NCBI GenBank assembly: GCA_017433825.1
Contig: JAFRGL010000013.1
Location: 1-64,000, forward strand
Length of the DNA: 64,000 nucleotides
Reading direction: 5' to 3'
Source: Eubacterium sp.
GTDB taxonomy: Bacteria; Bacillota; Clostridia; Lachnospirales; Lachnospiraceae
In this document: positions 15,999 to 25,412 of the stretch, in pieces
Position numbering within the stretch: position 1 is the first letter of the stretch
Layout: the number at the start of each line of letters is the position of its first letter
The notes under the pieces: model-generated
Told to the model about the DNA's origin: nothing
The model's database searches: none
The model's input: the letters and a program-made list of their open reading frames with translations, nothing else
Program-made: the position numbers and the translations under genes

Positions 15999-17438
15999 TC
16001 AGTCCGTCATGCCGGCTGCCAGACGGACGCATTCGTAGCCGCCGTTGTAGTCTCCGGCCGCCTTCATTGCATTGATCCGCAGGCACATATGGCAGTAAAG
16101 CTCCGGGTCGGACAGGAGCCGGTCTATCATTTCGTTCATGGATTTCTCCGTCGGGCATTCGAAGGTGCCGTCCCCGGCTTCCTGGGAAGCAACGGCGCCG
16201 TATACCTCATGGCCGCCGATATGCTTCATGAAAATCTTCGGAATCGGATAATACGCCAGCTCCGAAGGCTTGGTAATCAGGATATCGCATTCGGGCATGC
16301 ACAGGTTCGTGGCATATACCGCCTTGAAAATATCCTCGTCGCAGACGGCGGTGATGCCCTCCGCTTCCGAATATCTTAAATCGGAAACAAATGCCTTCAG
16401 TCTCTCGTAATCATCGAAGAACTTCCGCACTTCCATACCGCCTAAGGCAGTCTGCATCTTTTCGTAAGCATCCCTGTGGTCGCCGAAATTGACGATGACC
16501 GCAGCTTTTTTCTTCTGAACATAGGGAAGAAGATGCTTCACCATGGCTAGGAACTGGTCGAAGCCCGCGCCGGCGCCGCCCACGGTCAGAAGGAAACGGA
16601 CCGGACGGCCCTCCTTCGCCCTGGCCATACGCCTTTCATTGTCCTCCTCCAGGTTTACCAGAAGCTCGTGGTCCACGTAACGGCCGGTCATTTTCAGGTA
16701 TTCGTCCGGGATGCCCTTTAAGGGCTCTTTGGCAAATCCGTTCATCATTTTATAGCCCAGATAGGCAAACTGCGTCTGCACCGTATGGATTGCGCCTTCG
16801 GACAGATGCAGGGCCATGGGCCAGTTGTCCGGAATCGCGTTTACCACGTGGGTCATGCCGGCGTGCACCGCGCCTTGGCTGGGCCACACATGGGTGGCGA
16901 TGTAAGGCACGTCTTTGGGCAGGGCTTTTAAAATGGGCACCAGAAGCTCCGCGCTTTTCTGGTCCTTCGCGTTGTATGTCAGCTGCCGGAAGCCCTCGCT
17001 GTTTAACGGCTCCCAGATGACACGGTTGAACAGCCTGGATTTCTGGGAAATCCGGCTGGCCTTGGAATACAGGTCGTTCTGCTCGCGGATCATTTTCGAA
17101 CCGGTGGCGTCAAAGCCCGCGAGATCCAGCCAGTAGGGCGTAAAGCCCAGGGCTTTCGCGCAGGAAGCCATGGCCATGCTGATGCGGTAATGGCCGAAGC
17201 CCATGCGGATGTTGCCGACCACCAGGGGATTGCCGGCCAAAGGCTCGTCCGTATCGGAGAACACCAGCTTTTTCGCGCCGATAAAATCCAGTACCGGGAT
17301 ATCCTCCGCTGCCAGATGATAAACCGCATTCGAGTCGTCACCGTATTTCTGTATATATTTCTGTTTTGCCTTTTCCGCCTTGCGGACGGTAGCTTCATCG
17401 ATTCTGTTGCCGAATATTACACTTGTTCTGTCGATCAT
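15999..17438 (-). CDS. Uncharacterised GT-B-like (MurG/MGDG-synthase-like) protein
   Basis: A 479-residue protein whose precise family I cannot name with confidence. Two segments recall GT28-type GT-B glycosyltransferases: VGNIRMGFGHYRISMAMA (about 76-93), like the acceptor-side glycine-rich loop of MGDG synthases, and FLLTVGGAGAGF (about 283-294), like the start of the donor-binding Rossmann half. A late ILITKPSELAYY echoes the nucleotide-sugar site. No signal peptide or TM helix is visible. AAAGGA lies 6 bases before the ATG at 17438, preferred over the TTG at 17444. It is the last gene of an operon with GH36 and a GPH symporter, suggesting a role in glycoside or glycolipid metabolism. Confidence 0.6.
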   Translation of the reverse strand: MIDRTSVIFGNRIDEATVRKAEKAKQKYIQKYGDDSNAVYHLAAEDIPVLDFIGAKKLVFSDTDEPLAGNPLVVGNIRMGFGHYRISMAMASCAKALGFTPYWLDLAGFDATGSKMIREQNDLYSKASRISQKSRLFNRVIWEPLNSEGFRQLTYNAKDQKSAELLVPILKALPKDVPYIATHVWPSQGAVHAGMTHVVNAIPDNWPMALHLSEGAIHTVQTQFAYLGYKMMNGFAKEPLKGIPDEYLKMTGRYVDHELLVNLEEDNERRMARAKEGRPVRFLLTVGGAGAGFDQFLAMVKHLLPYVQKKKAAVIVNFGDHRDAYEKMQTALGGMEVRKFFDDYERLKAFVSDLRYSEAEGITAVCDEDIFKAVYATNLCMPECDILITKPSELAYYPIPKIFMKHIGGHEVYGAVASQEAGDGTFECPTEKSMNEMIDRLLSDPELYCHMCLRINAMKAAGDYNGGYECVRLAAGMTD

Positions 17439-17479
17439 AAACAATCCTTTCGAAAAGCGTTAAGCGGATTTTTTTCAGC

Positions 17480-19075
17480 CTACCGCATCCGGCCGTCTTC
17501 TATACTGTAGATGAAATCGCGGATTCTCCCGTCCATCTCATAGACGACCACGATTTCATCCCCGGTCCTGCGTGTGGAAAGAACTTTGCCGCGTTTAAAC
17601 AGGGCCAGCATTTCTTCCAGTATCTTCTTCTTTTCCCTGTCGTACCGCGCGATGTTATCGGACGTCATCAAAAGCGAACCGAACAGCCCGTTGATAACCG
17701 CGAGGCTTCTGCGCTGTTCTTTTTCCATGTTCATGTTGTCATCCCGCAGGAGGAAGACATCCGGATCATTCATGAACAGATGCCCGTCCATGGGATACCG
17801 GAACATGGTATTAAGCAGGGTAACCTTGGTGGATACCCGCTCCGGGTGAAAGACCCGCATATAAGCCGCATCGTCGAATTTCAGGGACACGTCCGGGCCG
17901 ATCCGGCAGAAATCAAACCGTTCCGCCGCGTTAAATAACGGCACGCCGCAGCCCAGGATAATTTTACCCTTCAGCTCCTCACGGATAAGGCCGCAGGCAA
18001 ATTCCGAAGTCTCCGCCCGGGTCTTTCCCTGAAGCGGCTTCAGGTTGCAGGCATACAGGAAATCCAGCTTGAAGAAATCTATGCCAAGGTCGACATAATG
18101 TTTCAGCACACGCCGGATATACGCCACCGCCTCCTGATTGTTCAAATCCAGCGCGCAGTCACCGCTCCAGTTGCTGCCGGCGTAAATCTTATGCCCGGCT
18201 GCAGTTTTCGCAATCCAGTCCGGATGCTCTTTCATAAGCCTGGAGGAATCCTCCGCCACCAGCGGTGCCAGCCAGATGCCGGCCAGCATGTTTTTCGCAT
18301 GGATTCTTTCGATAACCGGCGTAAGCCCGTTCGGAAACTTTGCCGGGTCCACATCCAGCCAGTCTCCCACGAAGGTCTCAAAGCCGTCGTCTATCTGGAA
18401 CAGGTCAAACCGTTCGTCCGCCTCGTCAAGCGCGGTATTGATAAGTTCTTCATTAATATTCTGGTAATGGTTGTACCAGGAAGTATAGCCGAACAGTTTT
18501 TTATCCGACACAGGCTTAAACCGTTCGAAATACGCCGTACCGTCCTCCGCTGTCACATAGTCAAACAGCGTAAAAGTCTCCCCGGCTTTCAAAACGCGTC
18601 CTTCCGCGTCGCTTTCCAGGGTAATCTTCCCGGTGCGTCTGTCAAACAGGATAATCAGATAGGCGTTTTTGTAATTCAGGCTGCCGATAAATAAAGGCTT
18701 ATCCCCCTTCACATACGAAAACTCCCAGCCCTGGTGGATGCCGGAGGGCATCGGCATAAATGCCTGGGAACCGTACTGCTTGAAATGGAATCTGGATACA
18801 ATGGGCCTGGGCCGCCTGGCCAGGTCATTCAGGTACTCCCCGTCGGCAAACTCCCTTGTCTCCGTCCAGGACTGATAGCCGTTGGCCATGACCAGGTCCT
18901 TGCCGGAAAACGTCTCCGCAAGCTGCCGCTTCGCGTTTCCCAGCACCAGCCTTTTTTCGGCCCGCACCGTAACCGTGGTACGGTTTCCGCTTACCTGTTC
19001 TTCGATATGGATACAGTCATCCGATGCGGAGGTTTTAACCTTCCCGCCGTCTGCCTGATAAACGATCGTAAGCAT
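17480..19075 (-). CDS. GH36-type alpha-galactosidase
   Basis: A 531-residue cytoplasmic glycoside hydrolase of clan GH-D. The catalytic TIM barrel shows the family strings LFQIDDGFETFVGDWL, AGIWLAPL and DFFKLDFLYA, whose Asp is the expected nucleophile, and RIGPDVSLKFDD, which holds the expected acid/base Asp. It is shorter than the ~720-residue GH36 group I enzymes, so it belongs to a compact subgroup. It hydrolyses terminal alpha-galactosides such as melibiose or raffinose, or a related alpha-linked sugar. There is no signal peptide, fitting uptake by the symporter just upstream (4-base gap). Confidence 0.85.
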   Translation of the reverse strand: MLTIVYQADGGKVKTSASDDCIHIEEQVSGNRTTVTVRAEKRLVLGNAKRQLAETFSGKDLVMANGYQSWTETREFADGEYLNDLARRPRPIVSRFHFKQYGSQAFMPMPSGIHQGWEFSYVKGDKPLFIGSLNYKNAYLIILFDRRTGKITLESDAEGRVLKAGETFTLFDYVTAEDGTAYFERFKPVSDKKLFGYTSWYNHYQNINEELINTALDEADERFDLFQIDDGFETFVGDWLDVDPAKFPNGLTPVIERIHAKNMLAGIWLAPLVAEDSSRLMKEHPDWIAKTAAGHKIYAGSNWSGDCALDLNNQEAVAYIRRVLKHYVDLGIDFFKLDFLYACNLKPLQGKTRAETSEFACGLIREELKGKIILGCGVPLFNAAERFDFCRIGPDVSLKFDDAAYMRVFHPERVSTKVTLLNTMFRYPMDGHLFMNDPDVFLLRDDNMNMEKEQRRSLAVINGLFGSLLMTSDNIARYDREKKKILEEMLALFKRGKVLSTRRTGDEIVVVYEMDGRIRDFIYSIEDGRMR

Positions 19076-19078
19076 TTT

Positions 19079-20512
19079 TTACTTTTCCTTCCGGTCTTCT
19101 TCCGGTATTTCCACTGCCGCCTGCTCCGCATGATTCTTCTCGATAATGCCCATGACTTCCTTCTCCCTGTAGAAGAGGATGACAATCATGGCAATCACGC
19201 AAAGGATCAGCGCAATCACCAGGCTGATGCGGTAGCCGTCGCCGTTGTTGCGGATGATTTCCTGCCCCGCGGAATTAATCTCGGTGTACTGGCCGATTAC
19301 CGCAAGGGAGGTGAAGATAACCATGGCAATGGACTGGCCCAGCTTGAAGGCGAAGGTCCTGGCCGCGTAGAACATGGCGTCCCGGTTCTCACCGGTTTTG
19401 ATACAGTCGCTCTCCGCGATATCCGCCACGATGGCCTGGGGGATAACGCCCAGGACGGACAGCGGCACGCCGACCAGGATACAGATGATGAAGCCGTAGA
19501 TCTGGTTCGGAATGGCCGTAACCTTGCCGGCGAAGGAAGACACCAGGAATGCCACTGCGAAGAGGGCAAAGCCCGCAACCAGCAGCTTTTTCTTGCCGAA
19601 TTTCCGGGAAAGTATGTTGACGAGGGCATAACAGACGAAGGTGACCAGCGTCATGAAAATGAACAGGACCATGTAGTTGTCCAGTTCCAGGAGCACCTCC
19701 ACATAGTAAATGAAACCGGTATTGAAGATGGTGATACCGATCCAGTAGATAATATCGGAAACAACAAACACCCTGAAATGGCGGTTCTTAAAGGTTTTGC
19801 CTAAAGATTTGAAGGCATTTTCCTTTACGGGCGGGGTATTGTCGTAGTCTTTTTCCTTTATGGCAAAAGCGGGGATAATCATGCAGATGAAGGCGATAAG
19901 AGCCAGCACACCCAGGGTAAGACGGGCGCACAGGTAATAGTCCAGGCCGGTGGCGGCCTGAACGCCTTCCCAGATCATTTTTCCGGCAAAGGCAATGCCG
20001 GTACCTACGATGTAGGTAAGGGAAATGTAGGTGGAAATATCCATCCGGTCCTTCTGGTCCCGGCCGAGAACCGGAATCAGGGCATTGTAAGGTGTACAGT
20101 AAGCGGTCATGCAGATGTAGAAAATTACCATGGTAACCGCCAGCCAGACTATGTTGATCGGCGATTCACCTCTGACCGGGCAGCAGAAAATCAGCACTGT
20201 CACCACGGCAAAGGGCAGGGCGGAATACCGCATGAACGGGATACGCTTTCCCAGCGGGCTTCTGCAGTTATCCGACTTGCTGGCAATCCAGGGGTCAGTG
20301 ACTGCGTCCACAATCCTTCCGAATGCGGTGATCAGGCCGATGACCGTCAGTCCGGCAAAGGTGGCGCTGGTCACGAAGGTGGTAATCCCGCCTTCCGTGG
20401 TATCCGGCAGGTAAAAGTTTACCAGCAGGTTGGCAATGATGCCGGACAGAATGGACCAGCCAAGCTGTCCGATTGCAAAAATCCATTTAACTTTCGCAGA
20501 TACTCTCTTCAT
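19079..20512 (-). CDS. GPH-family sugar:cation symporter (MFS)
   Basis: A 477-residue transporter with 12 predicted TM helices. The N-terminus (YLPDTTEG after helix 1) and DAVTDPWIASKSDNCRSPLGKR (shown here by its halves DAVTDPWIA and RSPLGKRIPF) are the classical signature of glycoside-pentoside-hexuronide:cation symporters such as MelB, XylP and UidB. It brings sugars in with Na+ or H+. AGGAGG precedes the start. First gene of the operon with GH36 and the GT-B-like protein, so an alpha-galactoside is the likely cargo. Confidence 0.9.
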   Translation of the reverse strand: MKRVSAKVKWIFAIGQLGWSILSGIIANLLVNFYLPDTTEGGITTFVTSATFAGLTVIGLITAFGRIVDAVTDPWIASKSDNCRSPLGKRIPFMRYSALPFAVVTVLIFCCPVRGESPINIVWLAVTMVIFYICMTAYCTPYNALIPVLGRDQKDRMDISTYISLTYIVGTGIAFAGKMIWEGVQAATGLDYYLCARLTLGVLALIAFICMIIPAFAIKEKDYDNTPPVKENAFKSLGKTFKNRHFRVFVVSDIIYWIGITIFNTGFIYYVEVLLELDNYMVLFIFMTLVTFVCYALVNILSRKFGKKKLLVAGFALFAVAFLVSSFAGKVTAIPNQIYGFIICILVGVPLSVLGVIPQAIVADIAESDCIKTGENRDAMFYAARTFAFKLGQSIAMVIFTSLAVIGQYTEINSAGQEIIRNNGDGYRISLVIALILCVIAMIVILFYREKEVMGIIEKNHAEQAAVEIPEEDRKEK

Positions 20513-20589
20513 GAGTCCTCCTGTTTCCCCTTTCAGCGTACACCTTACGATATACCGGAGAATATATTTTATTTTTTATTGCTTTTTAT

Positions 20590-20664
20590 TTTTTACTGCT
20601 TTTGGTACTGCTTTATTACTTCCTTTTCTTTACTGCTTCGGGTACTGCTTTGTTACTTATTGCA
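20590..20664. repeat. Imperfect 38-base tandem repeat
   Basis: Two imperfect units (starting near 20590 and 20628) share TTTACTGCTT, GGTACTGCTTT and TTACTT. The T-rich stretch lies between the stop codon of the membrane gene at 20678 and the GPH symporter promoter region. Function is unknown; it could be part of a leader or operator, or simple slippage. Confidence 0.55.
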
Positions 20665-20677
20665 AAGTGAATTACTC

Positions 20678-21631
20678 TCAGCCCAGCTTCTGTTCCAGTT
20701 TGTCAAACTTCGCGGAAACGCCGAGCACGTTTCGGAATGAACCTTCTGTCGGAACATCCCTGATACCGGAATTGATGTAGTTGCGGAGCACGCCCACGAG
20801 AACATAGGGACGTATAAAGGTGGAGTGGATGATACCCCAGATGATGACGCCGATGATAAAGGCGATGACAACCATCAGGACCTTCGGGTCTGACAGATAG
20901 GCAGCATCCTCTGAATCGGCAAACGCCTGCGCCAATTCCCGGAAAAATACAGGATAGCCGGAGAAAACTTTGTAGAACAGTGCTGTCAGTCCGCCGACGA
21001 TGGGCACGAAGGACAATGCGCCGATACCGAATATCCGGCCCATGTTCTTCGCGAAGGTTTTGCCGTGCTTGAAGAAGATAACCGCGCCTTCGCAGGTAGC
21101 CTTGAATGCGTTCTGCTCCCTTCTGAAGAACACCCAGCCCAGACAGCAGGTGCACAGATACGAGATGATGGTCTGGATTACGGAAGAAACCACCGAACCC
21201 ACCGCACTGCCGGTATTGCCTCCTACGGACCTTCCCACATTGGAAATCACGCTGCCCAGCCTGTTGAACAGGCCCTTTATGGCATTTACCGCCAGGAAAT
21301 AAATGGCTATGGTCACAAAGCGTTCCTTTACCGCCTGCTTTGCCGCCGCAATGATGTCGTCGGGCAGTTCATTTTCAGTAATGCCCCTGGTCATCATGGC
21401 CACCTGGCCCGCCTGATACTGATAAGCCACAAATCTGAGAATCACCGCCAGGGCAATAATGCCGATTACAAGGCCGATTAACAGGCCGATGGCGCCTTTT
21501 TCCTGTATCCTTTCACCCAGAATAAAACCGACTGTAGGACAGGCGATGAACAATATCAGGGCCAGGATGTCGAAAAGCAGTGCCCTCACGGAAAAAACAA
21601 GCGTTCTTTTGTAAATCTCTTTGTCGGTCAT
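20678..21631 (-). CDS. Polytopic membrane protein of unknown function
   Basis: A 317-residue protein with about six to seven hydrophobic segments (near residues 15-32, 40-70, 100-125, 150-175, 195-225 and 245-275). No catalytic motif is recognisable. A Gly/Ser-rich stretch (NVGRSVGGNTGSAVGS) lies between helices. An overall likeness to choline-transporter-like membrane proteins is only an impression. AGGAGG precedes the ATG. It follows the transglutaminase-like lipoprotein in the same direction with a 53-base gap and may be co-transcribed. Confidence 0.7.
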   Translation of the reverse strand: MTDKEIYKRTLVFSVRALLFDILALILFIACPTVGFILGERIQEKGAIGLLIGLVIGIIALAVILRFVAYQYQAGQVAMMTRGITENELPDDIIAAAKQAVKERFVTIAIYFLAVNAIKGLFNRLGSVISNVGRSVGGNTGSAVGSVVSSVIQTIISYLCTCCLGWVFFRREQNAFKATCEGAVIFFKHGKTFAKNMGRIFGIGALSFVPIVGGLTALFYKVFSGYPVFFRELAQAFADSEDAAYLSDPKVLMVVIAFIIGVIIWGIIHSTFIRPYVLVGVLRNYINSGIRDVPTEGSFRNVLGVSAKFDKLEQKLG

Positions 21632-21684
21632 AAAACCTCCTGTTTACTGTTTGTATTTTTTTATTCTTTGGTCTGTTTCATTCT

Positions 21685-22878
21685 TCAGGACGGGAATCCG
21701 GCATATGAAAAACGATGAACCAGCCCGTTGTAATCCCTGTACACGATTTCCTGATTTGCCCGGTTCATGCCCAGATACACGCTGTCCCACATCGGGGCAA
21801 ACGTATCATCCGCCGCTTCGAATTCACAGTGCAGCCGCGTCTGATCCCCCCAGGCTGCCAGGGTATAGGTATCCCTTGGGAAACAGTCGCGCTCTTCGCG
21901 GATCTCATCGGTCATCATAAAATAGCAAAGCGGCGGCCGGCTTTCCGTCAGCCCGTAGGTGGGATCAATATGGTAAGATTTCCCGTTCATGGTCACATAT
22001 ACCCAGGAATGACCTTCTGTAAGGCCCGTCGAATAATGTACCGCCCCGCCCATTTCCTCGGAATCGATGCCGGCCTGGAGAAGCAGATAGTTGTACAGGC
22101 CGGCGATTTCATTGCAGATCCCCCTCTTCTCCTGCAGACATCTGTAGGGGGACTGTCTGTCCATCCACTCCAGGGAAAAGCCGGCCATCTCCCTGTCATA
22201 GACATGGTTCATCGTCATGTACTCGTAAAGCGCCAGTGTTTTCTCCAAATCGTTATAATCATCGGACAGGCAGTCGTTCAGGATACCGGTAATGGCTGCT
22301 TCGAATTCCTGTTCCTTCTGCAGGAACTCCTCTTTCGGGATCAGATAAACGATCTGCGCGGTTCCGTCCCGCCATACCCCGGCTTCTATAAAGGAACCGG
22401 CCACCGGGAAGAAAAAGTTCTGCAGCCGGCCGGCACACCAGCCCGCCGTGTCCGCATCCGGGCAGGGGAAAGAATCCTCCCCGTTCCGAAGCGCATCGAC
22501 AAACGCAAAAAAGGCATCCCTCTTCTCTTCTCCGAACTGCTCCAGGTAACGGGAACCGAACACATGCGGATTGAAACTGTAATGCCCTTCCTCGTTGCTG
22601 CAGATTGTCTCGGGTTCCGGTTCGGATTCCGGGATTTCGGAAATCTCCGTAAAACTTATCTCCGATACCTCCGTATTACCGGCCCCGGAAGACGTTTCGG
22701 AAACGGATTCCGAAAGAGGTTCGGTTATTGCTTCCGAAAGGGGTTCGGAAACGTTTTCGGAAGAGGCATCAAAACTGCTGCTCCTGCCTGTTTCCTGCCC
22801 GGATTTCTCTGCCGTGCCGCAGCCCGCCAGCAGGATACCGGCCGCAAGCAATGCTGCAAATATTTTAACTGCTTTCAT
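21685..22878 (-). CDS. Transglutaminase-like domain lipoprotein
   Basis: A 397-residue secreted lipoprotein. The ATG at 22878 gives a standard signal peptide with lipobox LAGC (Cys20); an upstream ATG at 22920 would bury it. Residues about 25-80 are a Ser/Glu-rich low-complexity linker of SEPLSE-type repeats. The C-terminal half holds a transglutaminase-like fold: Cys in QEKRGICNEIAGLYNYLL, His in EGHSWVYV and Asp in YHIDPTYG, the Cys-His-Asp triad. Bacterial members act as proteases, or cross-linking or peptidoglycan-associated enzymes at the cell surface; the substrate here is unknown. Confidence 0.88.
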   Translation of the reverse strand: MKAVKIFAALLAAGILLAGCGTAEKSGQETGRSSSFDASSENVSEPLSEAITEPLSESVSETSSGAGNTEVSEISFTEISEIPESEPEPETICSNEEGHYSFNPHVFGSRYLEQFGEEKRDAFFAFVDALRNGEDSFPCPDADTAGWCAGRLQNFFFPVAGSFIEAGVWRDGTAQIVYLIPKEEFLQKEQEFEAAITGILNDCLSDDYNDLEKTLALYEYMTMNHVYDREMAGFSLEWMDRQSPYRCLQEKRGICNEIAGLYNYLLLQAGIDSEEMGGAVHYSTGLTEGHSWVYVTMNGKSYHIDPTYGLTESRPPLCYFMMTDEIREERDCFPRDTYTLAAWGDQTRLHCEFEAADDTFAPMWDSVYLGMNRANQEIVYRDYNGLVHRFSYAGFPS

Positions 22879-22979
22879 TTTCTGCTGTCTTTCATATATG
22901 GTTTCGTTCAGCGACGTCAATAGGTTATTATACAGGAGTATTCCGCAATCGGGAAGAGAAAATTATAAATTTTCTGCAT

Positions 22980-23006
22980 AAAAAATCCCGATGCTTTCTA
23001 AGCACC
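22980..23006 (-). terminator. Possible terminator after the EamA transporter
   Basis: On the minus strand GGTGCTT, loop AGA, AAGCATC, then GGGATTTTTT. The stem is short and contains a G-T pair. Confidence 0.45.
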
Positions 23007-23009
23007 CTT

Positions 23010-23879
23010 TTATCCCCATATGGCCATGGCGAGCGTGCCGATAACCATGCATGCCAGGCCGATAAGGCCTTTTTTACTGAGCTTCTCCTTAAAAACGATG
23101 CGGGAGAACAGAATGGACACGAGAATACTCAGCTTGTCAATGGGCACCACCACGCTGACAATGCCGTTCTGTATTGCATAATAGTAGCACAGCCAGCTTC
23201 CGCCGGTGGCCAGACCGGACAGGGCGATGAAAACCAGTTCTTTTCTGTCCAGTGTTTTCAGCTGCGACTGTTTGCCCTTAATGAATACTATCAGCCAGGC
23301 CATCACCAGCACCACGCCGGTGCGGACGGCGGTACCGAGATTGGATTCAACGCCGGCAATGCCGATTTTGGCGAGAATGGACGTAAGCGCAGCAAAAACA
23401 GCCGACCCGGCTGCATAAGGCAGCCATGCCGACCTGGTTTCTTTGGCGTTATCGGATTTTTTCTCAATCATCAGGAATACGCCGGCTGCCAGCAGGGCCG
23501 TTCCTGCGAGCTTGACCCACAGATGGTTGGTTTCGCCGAACAGGATAATCGCCAGCAGGATGGTCAGCACCGTGCTGGATTTGTCGATCGGCACCACCTT
23601 GTTGACATTTCCGACGGAAAGCGCCTTGAAATAACAAATCCACGAGGCGCCTGTGGCTATACCGGAAAGCACCAGAAACAGAAGCGATTTCGAATCGATC
23701 GAAGTTATGGTACCCGCCGAACCGACTATAAATACCATTATCCACGAAAACAGCAGTACAATAACCGTACGCAGGGCCGTGGCCACATCCGAGTCAGTTT
23801 TTCTGATACCGCATTTGGCAAGGATGGAAGTCAGGCCGGCAAAAAGGGCGGACAATGCCGCCGCCAGTAACCATGCCAT
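23010..23879 (-). CDS. EamA/DMT-family transporter
   Basis: A 289-residue membrane protein with ten predicted TM helices made of two tandem EamA repeats (about 1-138 and 150-289). The repeats share FAGLTSILAKCGI/FAALTSILAKIGI and SGIATGASWICYFKAL/SGLATGGSWLCYYYAI, a clear internal duplication. The family exports or imports small metabolites such as amino acids; the substrate is not predictable. AAAGGA precedes the ATG. It appears monocistronic. Confidence 0.9.
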   Translation of the reverse strand: MAWLLAAALSALFAGLTSILAKCGIRKTDSDVATALRTVIVLLFSWIMVFIVGSAGTITSIDSKSLLFLVLSGIATGASWICYFKALSVGNVNKVVPIDKSSTVLTILLAIILFGETNHLWVKLAGTALLAAGVFLMIEKKSDNAKETRSAWLPYAAGSAVFAALTSILAKIGIAGVESNLGTAVRTGVVLVMAWLIVFIKGKQSQLKTLDRKELVFIALSGLATGGSWLCYYYAIQNGIVSVVVPIDKLSILVSILFSRIVFKEKLSKKGLIGLACMVIGTLAMAIWG

Positions 23880-23942
23880 AATTACATTCCTTTCTTCGGT
23901 TTATCCGTTTATATTCTTTTCTCAAAGCATATGATCCGGGCC

Positions 23943-24872
23943 TCAGATATCAAAGCGCATCTGCCCGTCGATCCATGACTTTTGCGGCACATCATGAATC
24001 CTGTCTCCTTCTCTGAAGTTCCCGATAAGGAAAGGGGATTTCGGGTCGTGCAGGCGGCTTTGCGCCAGCACCTCCGACGGCTCTGCATTTGCGTAGCAGT
24101 AACGGCACAGGTGCCTGCACGTATTGTAAGCGCCGATATCGCAGGACAGATAGCAGGCGCACTCTGCCCTTGCCCCTTTCTTTCTGGGCACGTTCAGATG
24201 CCAGCCGATGGCCTTTTCATAATCGCTGATCCGCATGCATCCGCCGCAGTCAGCTCCATAGGCAGCAAGTTCATCGCCTTCCGCGCAGGGTTTGACCGTC
24301 ATGCCGTGGACAGAAGCAGCCTGAATGAATGCCTTGCCTAACGTCAGGCGCTGCTCCTTCGTCACCTCCCTTGCCTCCGGAAAGTTCCTCCTCACCTTCG
24401 GATACAGATCGATAAAACTGATCACCGCAGTTTCCGTGTACCCCTCCAGTGCAGAAGCTATCTGCTCAAAAGCCCGGAGATGGTAGTCCGCTGTATATTT
24501 TTCAGAGATAAATACAGGATCATACCTCCAGCCGACAGAATGAACGCCGACAATATCGGAAAGTTTCTGGAAATCGTCCAGCAGCCTGTGCTTGTCCGGT
24601 ACGTTCGGCTCAATATCCCGCCCGTAGCCGGTGATTGTGACGAACCAGTACTGTCCGTAATCTTTGAGAAGGTCCATATAAGGAAACATCGGTGCTGGAT
24701 TCTTCGTACAGAAACCGATTGCGTCCACAACAGCAGGATCAAGGCGGTAGCGGCTCACCTGGCCCGGATTATAGGGATTGCGGACACAGACAAAGCCTTC
24801 TTTCAGCCTGTTCGCAAACCATTCGGTATAAAAGGCCGGAATATCCGTCCTCTGTCCGGTGTTGATGATCAT
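23943..24872 (-). CDS. DUF1848 protein with a radical-SAM-like cysteine cluster
   Basis: A 309-residue protein matching DUF1848: the N-terminal RTDIPAFYTEWF, FCTKNPAPM and WRYDPVFI, and a C-terminal segment CDIGAYNTCRHLCRYCYAN. The four cysteines in that last segment, spaced CX8CX3CX2C, look able to hold an iron-sulfur cluster, and FCTKNP plus WRYDP recall radical-SAM photoproduct-lyase-like folds. No activity is established to my knowledge. AAAAGGAGG precedes the ATG. The GNAT gene upstream is 27 bases away, and the two may share a transcript. Confidence 0.85.
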   Translation of the reverse strand: MIINTGQRTDIPAFYTEWFANRLKEGFVCVRNPYNPGQVSRYRLDPAVVDAIGFCTKNPAPMFPYMDLLKDYGQYWFVTITGYGRDIEPNVPDKHRLLDDFQKLSDIVGVHSVGWRYDPVFISEKYTADYHLRAFEQIASALEGYTETAVISFIDLYPKVRRNFPEAREVTKEQRLTLGKAFIQAASVHGMTVKPCAEGDELAAYGADCGGCMRISDYEKAIGWHLNVPRKKGARAECACYLSCDIGAYNTCRHLCRYCYANAEPSEVLAQSRLHDPKSPFLIGNFREGDRIHDVPQKSWIDGQMRFDI

Positions 24873-24899
24873 ACCGTCTCACCTCCTTTTCCGGCCGGT

Positions 24900-25406
24900 T
24901 TAAAGCATCTTTATAAAAAATCTGTTCATCGAGGAGTGCACCACACCCTCCGGTTTATCTATTTCGGTATAGCCGCATCTCTGATAAAGATGAATTGCAA
25001 CATCGAGATTGTCATGGGTTTCCAGATACATCCGGCTGTATCCCCTTATTTCTGCCTCCTGCTCGATCCGGGCGATCATTTCATACCCCAGGCCGCGGCC
25101 CTTAACCCGGTCTGCAAGATAAAGCTTCTGCAGCTCGGCACAGTTCTCGAACGGGGTAAACGCCGCCAGTCCGACGCCGCCGACAACGCTGCCGTCACTG
25201 TCTGTCAGTATGATATATGTACGTCCCGGGTCAGAAAGATAAAACGAACTGAGATGGTCCAGATTGCTGTCGAAATAAACCGTACCCGGGATATCCAGGC
25301 CGCGGGCCTTCAGATTGTCCCGGATAATTGCGGCAAGGGCCGCGTCATCCTGCGCGGTAATCGTACGGTAATTAATGTCTGCGTTATTTACTTTATGTTC
25401 CGGCAT
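24900..25406 (-). CDS. GNAT-family N-acetyltransferase
   Basis: A 168-residue single-domain acetyltransferase. The acetyl-CoA site is LADRVKGRGLGYEMIARIE (RGLGYE for the Q/RxxGxG/A loop), followed by YLETHDNLDVAIHLYQRCGY, the typical motif B region. The substrate is unknown. It begins 6 bases after the upstream methyltransferase gene ends, so the two are probably one transcript. Confidence 0.88.
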   Translation of the reverse strand: MPEHKVNNADINYRTITAQDDAALAAIIRDNLKARGLDIPGTVYFDSNLDHLSSFYLSDPGRTYIILTDSDGSVVGGVGLAAFTPFENCAELQKLYLADRVKGRGLGYEMIARIEQEAEIRGYSRMYLETHDNLDVAIHLYQRCGYTEIDKPEGVVHSSMNRFFIKML

Positions 25407-25412
25407 TGATTG

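Noticed and set aside
22595-22760. Repetitive GAAACG-type tract as a regulatory repeat
   Set aside because: It encodes the Ser/Glu-rich linker of the transglutaminase-like lipoprotein.
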